Positions 1 through 6,937 of a DNA stretch of 18,695 bases are shown in pieces (positions within the stretch are counted from its first letter, which is position 1; every line of letters starts with the position of its first letter). The notes beneath the pieces are model-generated. The model did not search any database. It was not told the origin of the DNA and saw only the letters and a list, made by a program, of their open reading frames with translations. Source of the stretch: an uncultured Clostridium sp. GTDB lineage: Bacteria > Bacillota > Clostridia > UBA1212 > UBA1255. The DNA is taken from positions 1 through 18,695 of the forward strand of contig USLW01000005.1 in NCBI GenBank assembly GCA_900555605.1, written 5' to 3'. The position numbers and the translations under genes are program-made.

Positions 1-446
1 GTCGTGTAGGCCTGGGCGGCCTGCGTTTCCCGGAGCGTAAGATCTTTCTCCCGAACCCTGCCGTCTGCCGCAATATATTTCACGTTCTCTTTGAATATAT
101 AAAGCGCATTCGTACCGTCTGCATTCTCAAACGCATAGCTGGACAGCGTCTCTAATTCCTCTGCCCTGCGGACATGACCCGCATTTGCAAAAGCCTCCCG
201 ATCCACATATTCCAATATATTACATTGAAATGCTGCTTCAGCCGATTGCGCCGCCGCTGGTCCGAACCCGATATCCATCGGAAGCGCCTGCGGTACGTCT
301 TCAAATACGGCTTCCGTTTCAGAATGTCCCGCCGCAAAAGTCTCCGTCGCGGTAATTGCCTCCGCCGTCATTTTCAAAGGCTTTCCTGCCCCGGAAAACA
401 AAAACGACAGCAGCAGCAGGCACGAAAGCAATGTCTTGTGTTTCAT
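1..446 (-). CDS. N-terminal part of a secreted protein, paralogue of the 7810-11442 protease (cut by window edge)
   Basis: The frame is open from an ATG at 446-444 to the left edge (148 codons), so only the N-terminus is visible. An AGAGG ribosome site lies about 9 bases upstream. The protein starts MKHKTLLSCLLLLSFLFSG, a typical signal peptide. After a low-complexity Ala/Glu/Thr linker comes a segment (CNILEYVDREAFANAGHV, then ETLSSYAFENADGTNALYIF and NVKYIAADGRVREKDLTL) that aligns without gaps to residues 76-135 of the 1210-residue protein encoded at 7810-11442, with about 36 of 60 residues identical by eye. In that family this region precedes a DNRLRE-type domain, so this is probably another large secreted multidomain protein. 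Whether it has the protease domain cannot be seen. Transcription likely starts at the promoter at 713-741, leaving an untranslated leader of about 260 bases. Confidence 0.88.
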   Translation of the reverse strand, partial: MKHKTLLSCLLLLSFLFSGAGKPLKMTAEAITATETFAAGHSETEAVFEDVPQALPMDIGFGPAAAQSAEAAFQCNILEYVDREAFANAGHVRRAEELETLSSYAFENADGTNALYIFKENVKYIAADGRVREKDLTLRETQAAQAYT

Positions 447-712
447 ATTTTACGTTCCTCTCTGTACAAACGATTCATTTCTCATTTGAACTCCGGACCG
501 GTAAAATAAAAAATCGCAGCTGCGCCCTTTTTTCTTTCTGATCCATGAAAGAAATACCATACGCTGCATGCGGTTTATAAACACATCGCGGCCACCCCCT
601 TTTGCCGTCGGCGGGGTGAAAAGAACGCCTGTCTTTTCATACCATCCTAATATTACAATAAATGCTCAGAAGCCTCCTGCAAAAACTGTTCAAACATTAT
701 ATACTGTAATAT
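447..712 (-). other. Long 5' leader of the left-edge gene with hairpins
   Basis: This untranslated stretch separates the promoter at 713-741 from the ATG at 446. On the minus strand it holds a GC-rich hairpin at 593-618 (CACCCC pairs with GGGGTG, GCC with GGC, with a bulge of five bases). It also holds a self-complementary CGCAGCTGCG at 515-524, followed on the minus strand by an ATTTTTTATTTT run. That second element is loosely attenuator-like, but its stem is very short. I do not recognise any known riboswitch class. Confidence 0.3.
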
Positions 713-719
713 AGTATAT
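699..719. promoter_or_regulatory. Operator-like inverted repeat over the -10 box
   Basis: The arms ATATACT (699-705) and AGTATAT (713-719) are perfect 7-base reverse complements around a 7-base spacer, GTAATAT. The dyad spans the -10 element and the expected transcription start of the left-edge gene, the usual place for a repressor site. The cognate regulator is unknown. Confidence 0.45.
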
Positions 720-741
720 GCGAAGGTGCTTTTCTTGTCAA
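713..741 (-). promoter_or_regulatory. Sigma-A type promoter for the left-edge gene
   Basis: On the minus strand a perfect TTGACA (741-736) is separated by exactly 17 bases from TATACT (718-713). It points toward the gene starting at 446, about 260 bases downstream. The -10 box is the right arm of an inverted repeat (699-719), which suggests control by a DNA-binding repressor. Confidence 0.75.
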
Positions 742-812
742 CATTTTCCACAGGGCAAACGCAAGAAAAGGCAAACGGGTAAATTTTTAAAGTAAGCTAT
801 TTAGTACTGATA

Positions 813-1049
813 TCACACAATACTGCTTTTAATATCCGTAATATTGTCGTCCGTGAAGTGGGTGGGGCTGCGGTTTTCAATAACTGCCGCAACACCCGTT
901 ATCAAGATATATATTCCATCATCATCAAATCGATAGGTCTTGTCTTCGCTTTGCCGGCTTTCCAAGAAACCGCTAACAATACTGTCATTTTTATATCACC
1001 CGCGTTTTTCAAATTCACGCAACGAAACGTATTGTAGAATGGTGGTCCA
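813..1049 (-). pseudogene. Remnant of an unidentified protein gene (no start codon)
   Basis: Read on the minus strand, the frame ending at TGA 815-813 is open for 60 codons back to an in-frame TGA at 998-996. It then continues for another 17 codons to about 1049. It has no plausible ATG, GTG or TTG start and no ribosome site. The peptide reads as ordinary protein with mixed composition: YKNDSIVSGFLESRQSEDKT, then YRFDDDGIYILITGVAAVIE and a C-terminus ending TDDNITDIKSSIV. Above the internal stop the frame reads LQYVSLREFEKRG. This looks like the 3' end of a gene that lost its start and acquired a stop. I do not recognise the family. Chance openness cannot be excluded. Confidence 0.4.
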
Positions 1050-1091
1050 TTAGCATTCCAAAATGTTTTTCAGGAGGGTATCCTGCAAAGA

Positions 1092-1135
1092 TTAAAGCCT
1101 GTACAGCCCTATTCTGCCGGCTGTACAGGCTTTAA
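1092..1135 (-). terminator. Strong intrinsic terminator after the adhesin gene
   Basis: A perfect 17-base inverted repeat (1092-1108 and 1119-1135, core AAAGCCTGTACAGCC) encloses a 10-base loop. It starts 18 bases past the stop of the adhesin gene. On the minus strand the stem ends in TTTAATCTTT, a moderate U-tract. Its length suggests that it insulates the adhesin gene from the remnant and edge gene beyond. Confidence 0.8.
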
Positions 1136-1152
1136 GAATCTTTATTTAATCT

Positions 1153-4100
1153 TTATTTAACCTTTGCGCCTTTCCCTTTTTGCCGCAACTGAGATGTTGC
1201 AAGGATCAGGATTATGCCAATGCCGGAAACGATCGTCAGCGCCAGCCATAAAGTCAGATTTGCTTCATCCCTGGTGTTTGGCGTTGTCGGTTCCGTAGGC
1301 CCGTCGGGAGGATTTCCGGACTTATGATTATTGAACTCTGCAACAGCCGTTACTCCATTTTCAATAGTACCTGCCGCACCGCTGGAAGTCACTGTATACC
1401 CGGCATTGTCGCTTTCTTCAACGGTATATCCAGTGCCGGCAGGTATGCCCTGGCCCGTCACACTTTCGCCGTGCTTTAGCTGGAATGTGGCCACGCCATC
1501 TGTGAAGGTCATCCCGCCATGCGTACCATTTATGGAAGTATCGCTGAGTGTCACCGTAAAAGTAAACGCTTGATTGGTATCTCCACGGTCTCCTGAAACT
1601 GTCTTGGCAACCATCAGGTCTCCTATGTCGGTCAACTCGGCCCAGTTTGCGACAAAGGTAAGGTTGCCGACCGTTTTCTGATTCACAATAAGTGTAGCGT
1701 ATGTTCTGCCGTCTTCTCCTGCCTCGGTTGTACCATTGCCAAGACTCCAATGGGAAAACTGATACCATTTGCCGTTCTCATACACTCTTGAGGGATTTTT
1801 TAGCGTAAAGTGATCCTTCGCAGTATACAGAGTGGGATTCTTTTCCCCTGCATTGCCTACCGGGGTATTCTCCGCCGTTACCGCAGACAGCGCGTTGTCC
1901 GCTGCTGCTGGAGAATTGTCGGCATTCTGATATGCAATGGTATACACGATGGGCTCTACCAGATAAGTAATCGTCCTTTCCGCATCCTCTTTTAGCAGAT
2001 CGGTCAAGTCAACAGACAATGGATGAAAATCGCCCTTACTATCAAGCCATTTCAACTCTTCATATTTTTCTACCTGCGAATAAGTATTCCCGCCGCTTCT
2101 GTTGACCAGCATATAGCCCTTGTTTCTCAAGGTTTCCACAGCATTTATGCTGGGCGTCAGAATGGCTTTCTCCGCCTTCACACTCTCCTCAGAAATTACA
2201 TTCTGTTGAATCACGGCCGGGTCTGCCCCTTGCTCCGTACCAGCTTCCACAAAACGCACAATGTAGCTGCCATTGACATAGGAATCGTAGTAGAAAATAA
2301 CGTAATACTCGTTGCCTTCTTCATTTAAGGTCAGGAGTTTATTTGTTTCTGTCGGAATGTAACCAGCAAGCTCCTGTGCTGTCAAATTAATAGTTGTCCC
2401 CGGAGCATACATCTTTCCACGCTCTTCGATCCCCAGTATATAATACGCTTTTGCACCTGTCGTGTCTTCTTGCGCAATTTGACCATCGTCTTTAATGTAT
2501 ATTTTTTCTCTTGCAGTATCGGCGTCTGTCGGATTATCCGTCACAAAATAGACTTTGTATCTGTAGCTTTTTACGGTTTCCACCGTCCATTTAGCAGCAA
2601 TATGGATATCGTCTGTTATAAAATCATTAAAATCGAACTGGGTCTCGGGCTCTTGCAGGTTCCCCTTCGCATCGGCTTTGTACCAGCCCTCCATCGTATG
2701 GCCGGAATAAAATGGGCGCGGAATTTTCGCGTCGGTCTCCGTGATTTTTGTGTTGGCGGGAACTCTTACTGTTATCGCACGATCCGGGTCCGCGGCGAAC
2801 GTGGCAGCGGGGCCGCCGTTCAGGTGAAACGTCACATTACAAATTGGATTTTCCCAAATTGCGTAAAAAAGCAAATCGCTGCCGATGTAAAAATCGTCAG
2901 TTGCCTGGGCTTGCGGTACGGCATGTTCAGAAGTCTCCGTATCAAATTGCCACAGCATGTTTACGCCCGCGGGGCCAAGACCCCAGCCCTTGAAGTTCCA
3001 TACCTTCGTTCCCTCCTTATTACGGTCGGGACAGACCGGAACAGGATCGCCATCAGGATAGCTCCAGAGATATTTCGCCTTGTCATCCGCTTTTTCCTGG
3101 TTGGTATCCATATAATTCAGTTTGAAGGCATAATCATCTTTCGTAACGTGCGCGCCATAGGGCAGCTCAATATAGCCGAGATCACGCTCTGTTACCTCGG
3201 TATCTGACTTATTGACCGAGACCTTATAGGTTATGGTATAGCGATCTCTGTCATAATAGAAATACAGATCGTAGGGATCCTCTTCGGAACCGACTATGCT
3301 CGGAGGGTTCGCCCATGTCCGCCCGTCCTTATCCTTGCGCTCCGTGGTATGGTCGGCAACGTCATTGACCTTGGTCATATGCGCCCGGGCGCTGGGGTTC
3401 TGCTTTTCAATCGCATTTGTAGAAACAGTATCAACGCGCCGACTCACGGCATAATATTTGGTCACAGGTTCGCCATTGCTGCCCGTTGTTACATAACCGC
3501 GCACGGCGTAATAGGAGCCGCCGTTATCTTGGCCATATTCGCTATACTCCACTGTTTTAGCGGCAGCATCGTATTTTACCGTTATCAGGTCGGTAAAGCC
3601 GTACTTGGCGAACACCTCATTATCCTTTGGCACCAGATACAGGGTATTTTTAAGTTCTCCGGATTCACCGTAAAGGCTGACCACTTTTATGCCTTCAGAA
3701 TCAATATCCAGCCCCGGCACTTCGTAACAGTGCGTATAGCGGTAATAGCTGATGTCATATTGATTTTCCCAGTAAGCAACCATGTGATGCACAATTTCGG
3801 TATTTGCAGGGGCAGCGATAATCTCTTCATTCAGGCTGGCAAAAAGGCCCATAATGGTGGCCTCATCATAATGGCTGCTGGAGGATTTTATCGAATCATC
3901 GCGGTATTTGCCGCGGGTTGCAGTCCATGAGATCAGTTCCACATTTTTTTGCCCTTCTCTTTTTATATTTTCTCCCGGCAGTGCCACGGGCCAGACAGCG
4001 CGTAGATCCGCGCCGTATTTGGCCTTAATGGTGATGGTATGGGGCGTGTTTATCGTCTCTGCGTTAGGCACCGTATACCATAAATTCCCTTTTTTCCCTG

Positions 4101-6144
4101 TTCCAATATCTCTTTCCTCACGGTAATCAAAAATCAGATTGCCGTCTTTATCATAACAATCCTGACCCGCATAGCTATAGCCGCAGGTACCGGTCGCTAC
4201 GGCAAAATTTTGGTTATTGCGCTTACCATAGTAGTGGAATTTTAAAGTGTAGATTTTTCTGGTAAAGTATACGTAAACTATCGTTTTTCCATCTGCGTTG
4301 GCCGTTGTGAGATATTCCATCTCACCGTTGTTCTCGTGCATTACCTCAAAGCCGCAGTAGTCATAAAAATTAATAGGGGCGACACCGCTTTCCCCGTCCC
4401 TTGCGGATTTATTAAATTCTTTCTCGACCAGATTAAAAATGTCAGGCACTAAAGCATTTCCCCCATCCACAAGGCTTGAACCGGTACCTACCTGCATGGT
4501 GAAGCTGCCTACATTGCTGTAGTTGGCGTTTGTTTTGGTGCTGTCGTTTAAAATGGGTTTGTTAGACGTGACTTCCTCTTTATAATCCTTATATTTCTGG
4601 CTGTAATAGTCGCTTCCGTCTTTTTTTACGTTGCCGCCTTCGGCGAAAGCCTGCACATCGGTCAAGCCATCCAAATCCTCTGTCCAAAGTACCACGGTGA
4701 TATTGGTCTTAGCCGCCTTCCATCTGGGGTATAGATGCAGCGAGGATACGCCGTCAGTCGTTTTAAACTGGGCGTTGTTGAGAAGCGCTGCATCAATTTT
4801 CAACGTGTAGTCATTGCCGTTCTTCGGAACTTCAATGTATCTGTCATCTTCATATTTTCCGTTCTCATCCGGTGTCGAGCCTTTTTTCAAATACTGCCAG
4901 CCGTCAAAAGTATAACCCTTGCGCGCAGGCACAGCAGTCACTGCGTTAAAGTCAACGCTATTACCAAAAACGACCTGCTGTCTTCGAATGTAAGCGTAGT
5001 CGGTGTCGAAAATTACGCGGTAAGCTTCCGCCGCTTTGTAGTAGATATTAATTACCGTCGGCTTACTTTTTTCGTCAGCGTCGTTTTGGTTTAAGTCGCT
5101 TATGGAGACGATACCTTTGATCAGCTCCTGCGCAAAAGGTATTGATGTGAGCTTTTCAAAAACATTTCCGTCCGTCCTGGCAACAGCCTTTGTTAAAGCG
5201 CCTACGCGTCCCTGTAGATTTTCGCTGTCGAGGAGGACGTAATCAACGCCATCTATTGCAGTTTTCTCTTTGCTGTCTATTTCAGCTTGTGACAGACCCG
5301 AAAGCCCTACCGGCACCCAGTGCTTCACCGCATACCAGGTGGTGGTGCGTCGGTAGTTCACAGTGATAGTAAGGCCGTTTTTCAGGGCGTTTTCCAGCTG
5401 TTCCTTGGTCAATGTCACCTTGAGTTTGGGGTTCTTCAGCTCATTTGCGCCGTGGTTTTCATCCGCTTGATCAGGATGTTCGCTTGCCTGGTCGCCGCAA
5501 ACGGCCATCGCTGCGTAACCGTCCGCACCCTCTGCCTTAAAAATACGGGCTTTGTTCCAATCCTGGTTATATTGGGTGGAATAGATGTTGGAATACGCTT
5601 TGTTTATTATCGTATAGTCGGGTGCAGCCGCGAGGTCATGCGCCTTTTCCTGATAGGCATAGACTTCATGCGCAGTAATATCTCCATTGAAATCGCCGTT
5701 GTCAAGCATCTGCTGAAGCTCTTCCGGCGTTGCATTTTTCGGCGGCTGTTTATGCAGATACGCATCCAGCGGGGTAGAATCCAGCACTATGCGGAAACCA
5801 GACTTAGACTTGATCGGAATCTCAAACACATAGTTTTCGCCGTCTTTTGCCGCCGGCGCCTGTATCATCTCAGGCGCGTTCGGCGAAACACCAAAAAGGC
5901 CTCCGGTTTTGGAATATTGATAATTTATAGTAAATGTAACGACATTGGCCGGTACAAATTCGTAATCAGAAAGATTGCCCTGGAAAATTCCGCGCTGATT
6001 ACGCGTGGCGGCAAAGGCAGTCAAAACACTGCCCATGCACGTACTGACTATGGCAGCGCAAAGCACCGCACTCATAATCCTGCTCCATATTTTTGAGCCA
6101 TACTTTTGGCAACCGATTTTCTTTGCCAAAAAATCCACTTTCAT
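1153..6144 (-). CDS. Giant cell-surface adhesin-like protein with repeated InlB-type modules and a C-terminal anchor
   Basis: This encodes a 1663-residue exported protein, presumably held in the wall or membrane and exposed to the environment. The ATG at 6144 is chosen because GGGGAG (6159-6154) lies 9 bases upstream; a TTG nine codons earlier has no such site. A long basic N-region leads to a signal peptide with probable cleavage after AFA (residue 45). The middle contains repeated Listeria-Bacteroides/InlB B-repeat-like modules, each with a GW core (FDGW, FKGW, MEGW) and an aromatic end (YPRW, YAIW, AAKW, VANW), clearest near residues 375-476, 970-1097, 1102-1186 and 1398-1501. Residues 1195-1400 look MucBP/SHIRT-like. 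Residues 1507-1608 resemble an isopeptide-forming pilin-type domain, with candidate Lys1514, Glu1576/1577 and Asn1605/1606. A PT-rich linker, PNTRD, one membrane helix (1630-1650) and a basic tail follow. The ligand is unknown and no sortase gene is in view. Confidence 0.9.
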   Translation of the reverse strand: MKVDFLAKKIGCQKYGSKIWSRIMSAVLCAAIVSTCMGSVLTAFAATRNQRGIFQGNLSDYEFVPANVVTFTINYQYSKTGGLFGVSPNAPEMIQAPAAKDGENYVFEIPIKSKSGFRIVLDSTPLDAYLHKQPPKNATPEELQQMLDNGDFNGDITAHEVYAYQEKAHDLAAAPDYTIINKAYSNIYSTQYNQDWNKARIFKAEGADGYAAMAVCGDQASEHPDQADENHGANELKNPKLKVTLTKEQLENALKNGLTITVNYRRTTTWYAVKHWVPVGLSGLSQAEIDSKEKTAIDGVDYVLLDSENLQGRVGALTKAVARTDGNVFEKLTSIPFAQELIKGIVSISDLNQNDADEKSKPTVINIYYKAAEAYRVIFDTDYAYIRRQQVVFGNSVDFNAVTAVPARKGYTFDGWQYLKKGSTPDENGKYEDDRYIEVPKNGNDYTLKIDAALLNNAQFKTTDGVSSLHLYPRWKAAKTNITVVLWTEDLDGLTDVQAFAEGGNVKKDGSDYYSQKYKDYKEEVTSNKPILNDSTKTNANYSNVGSFTMQVGTGSSLVDGGNALVPDIFNLVEKEFNKSARDGESGVAPINFYDYCGFEVMHENNGEMEYLTTANADGKTIVYVYFTRKIYTLKFHYYGKRNNQNFAVATGTCGYSYAGQDCYDKDGNLIFDYREERDIGTGKKGNLWYTVPNAETINTPHTITIKAKYGADLRAVWPVALPGENIKREGQKNVELISWTATRGKYRDDSIKSSSSHYDEATIMGLFASLNEEIIAAPANTEIVHHMVAYWENQYDISYYRYTHCYEVPGLDIDSEGIKVVSLYGESGELKNTLYLVPKDNEVFAKYGFTDLITVKYDAAAKTVEYSEYGQDNGGSYYAVRGYVTTGSNGEPVTKYYAVSRRVDTVSTNAIEKQNPSARAHMTKVNDVADHTTERKDKDGRTWANPPSIVGSEEDPYDLYFYYDRDRYTITYKVSVNKSDTEVTERDLGYIELPYGAHVTKDDYAFKLNYMDTNQEKADDKAKYLWSYPDGDPVPVCPDRNKEGTKVWNFKGWGLGPAGVNMLWQFDTETSEHAVPQAQATDDFYIGSDLLFYAIWENPICNVTFHLNGGPAATFAADPDRAITVRVPANTKITETDAKIPRPFYSGHTMEGWYKADAKGNLQEPETQFDFNDFITDDIHIAAKWTVETVKSYRYKVYFVTDNPTDADTAREKIYIKDDGQIAQEDTTGAKAYYILGIEERGKMYAPGTTINLTAQELAGYIPTETNKLLTLNEEGNEYYVIFYYDSYVNGSYIVRFVEAGTEQGADPAVIQQNVISEESVKAEKAILTPSINAVETLRNKGYMLVNRSGGNTYSQVEKYEELKWLDSKGDFHPLSVDLTDLLKEDAERTITYLVEPIVYTIAYQNADNSPAAADNALSAVTAENTPVGNAGEKNPTLYTAKDHFTLKNPSRVYENGKWYQFSHWSLGNGTTEAGEDGRTYATLIVNQKTVGNLTFVANWAELTDIGDLMVAKTVSGDRGDTNQAFTFTVTLSDTSINGTHGGMTFTDGVATFQLKHGESVTGQGIPAGTGYTVEESDNAGYTVTSSGAAGTIENGVTAVAEFNNHKSGNPPDGPTEPTTPNTRDEANLTLWLALTIVSGIGIILILATSQLRQKGKGAKVK
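1267..1281 (-). other. Degenerate cell-wall sorting motif (TPNTRDE)
   Basis: At the position where a sortase LPXTG-type motif is expected, just before the C-terminal membrane helix and basic tail, the protein reads T-P-N-T-R-D-E. Replacing Arg with Gly would give a PNTGD/TPXTG-like motif. The Arg codon is AGG (1272-1270), one transition from GGG. The protein may therefore be membrane-held rather than wall-linked, or be served by a sortase of unusual specificity. Confidence 0.55.
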
Positions 6145-6529
6145 TGTCAATCGCTCCCCTATATTCATCAATTTTATTTACGCAATGTCTTTCACATGTT
6201 TTTGCCAAGTTTTCCTTTTTCTATCACGTTTTCTTTTTTCTATTAAAAGAAACCGGACTTTTATCGCATCCGGCATAAATTCTATTGGTCGAGCCGTTGC
6301 AGAATTTTCTGCTGCCTCGATGATTGTGCTTGGCATATCACGCTGTCTTGTATTGCCCTATCGGTGCTGCCTGATTGCCCATTGTCATTTGCCCACAGGC
6401 AGCTAATGAGAATCGTATATAACCAACCAAAGAGAGCGTATTCCAAAGAGCGTACAACCTGCTTTTCTAATTAGCCTTCTTGTCATAAGCATTCCTTCTG
6501 TTTGCTGTTAACATGTCGCATAGCGATCA
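6145..6529. other. Gap upstream of the adhesin gene
   Basis: This stretch should hold the adhesin promoter and leader. I found no convincing -35/-10 pair on the minus strand; the best is a weak TTGGAA with TATATA about 19 bases away, near 6410-6450. A minus-strand frame of 52 codons (6336-6178, starting MPSTIIEAAENSATARPIEF, with a very basic C-terminal half) ends 33 bases before the adhesin ATG. It lacks a ribosome site. The opposite strand is also open here, so no gene is called. Confidence 0.3.
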
Positions 6530-6593
6530 TCAAAAGGTATACCTTTTGACAAATAGTCTATCACAGGTAAGGCAAAAAGTCCACCCTTTGACA
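6530..6593. repeat. 20-bp perfect palindrome and degenerate second copy, operator-like
   Basis: TCAAAAGGTATACCTTTTGA at 6530-6549 is its own reverse complement. A related 21-base unit recurs 42 bases downstream: CAAAAGGTATACC... at 6531-6551 against CAAAAAGTCCACC... at 6573-6593, with 17 of 21 positions the same. Both units end in TTGACA. The spacing is four helical turns, which would put two bound dimers on the same DNA face. This looks like a paired regulator binding site rather than a hairpin. Confidence 0.55.
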
Positions 6594-6619
6594 GCGCACT
6601 ATATCAAACGAATTATACT
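6588..6619 (+). promoter_or_regulatory. Possible long-spacer promoter for a small plus-strand transcript
   Basis: TTGACA (6588-6593) is followed after 20 bases by TATACT (6614-6619). A 20-base spacer is too long for good unaided sigma-A recognition. MerR-type activated promoters use 19-20 bases, although their dyad lies inside the spacer, whereas here the operator-like repeats lie upstream of and overlap the -35. Two small ORFs with ribosome sites follow. Confidence 0.3.
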
Positions 6620-6625
6620 CGTAAA

Positions 6626-6676
6626 TTTTCAAAGTAAGTCCCGGGATAGAAATTTAAGTGGAATTTACTTTGGAAA
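6626..6676. repeat. Inverted repeat before the small ORFs
   Basis: TTTTCAAAGTAA (ending at 6637) and TTACTTTGGAAA (starting at 6665) are reverse complements over 12 bases with one mismatch, around a 27-base centre containing CCCGGG. The right arm runs into the ribosome site of the 12-codon ORF at 6692. If transcribed on the plus strand it could fold and hide that site. Confidence 0.4.
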
Positions 6677-6691
6677 GGGGGTTGCTGCTGA

Positions 6692-6730
6692 ATGAAGTCC
6701 GGGGAATCGTTCCCGGAAAGGAGCGCATAG
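6692..6730 (+). CDS. Possible 12-residue leader peptide
   Basis: ATG AAG TCC ... GCA TAG encodes MKSGESFPERSA. A purine-rich GGAAAGGGGG stretch ends about 10 bases before the ATG. The ORF contains a hairpin (6698-6717, TCCGGG with CCCGGA) and its end overlaps the ribosome site of the next small ORF. Such an arrangement could couple the two translations. It may be only the decayed start of a lost gene. Confidence 0.22.
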   Translation: MKSGESFPERSA

Positions 6731-6731
6731 C

Positions 6732-6788
6732 GTGAAAAATAAAATTTTTATGCGGAAATTGCGAAAGGCTGGAGATTATTTGATGTAA
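6732..6788 (+). CDS. Possible 18-residue basic peptide, coupled to the preceding ORF
   Basis: A GTG start one base after the previous stop is preceded by GGAAAGGAG with good spacing. It encodes VKNKIFMRKLRKAGDYLM and ends in TAA. The N-terminal two thirds is strongly basic. I do not recognise the peptide. It could be a small regulatory peptide or the truncated start of a deleted gene; the good ribosome site is the main support. Confidence 0.25.
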   Translation: MKNKIFMRKLRKAGDYLM

Positions 6789-6937
6789 TAAATATATAAA
6801 GACGTTTCATTTCATTTACGTATCATCCAATCATATTAGAAAGTAATCGGATTTTTCCTTTCTTCCAGGTGCTCCCGGGTAATTCAATCCTGATCTCTGT
6901 ATCAATTTTTATGATGATTCGCTTAGGCCGCGCTGCC

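Noticed and set aside
447..712. Known riboswitch (for example cyclic di-GMP type) in the long leader of the edge gene
   Set aside because: Hairpins are present but I could not match the conserved core of any known class.
5320..6096. Plus-strand open frame of 258 codons opposite the adhesin gene, and several similar ones along 1331-5094
   Set aside because: All are antisense to a well-supported 1663-residue gene, have no ribosome sites and are biased in composition (Arg/Ile/Val/His rich), as expected of shadows.
6117..6171. TTG start for the adhesin nine codons upstream of the ATG at 6144
   Set aside because: The only good ribosome site (GGGGAG, 6159-6154) lies between the two starts and fits the ATG at 6144.
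6513..6695. 60-codon plus-strand frame starting MSHSDHQKVYLL
   Set aside because: No ribosome site; it runs through the paired palindrome, the putative promoter and the inverted repeat, so it is regulatory DNA that happens to be open.
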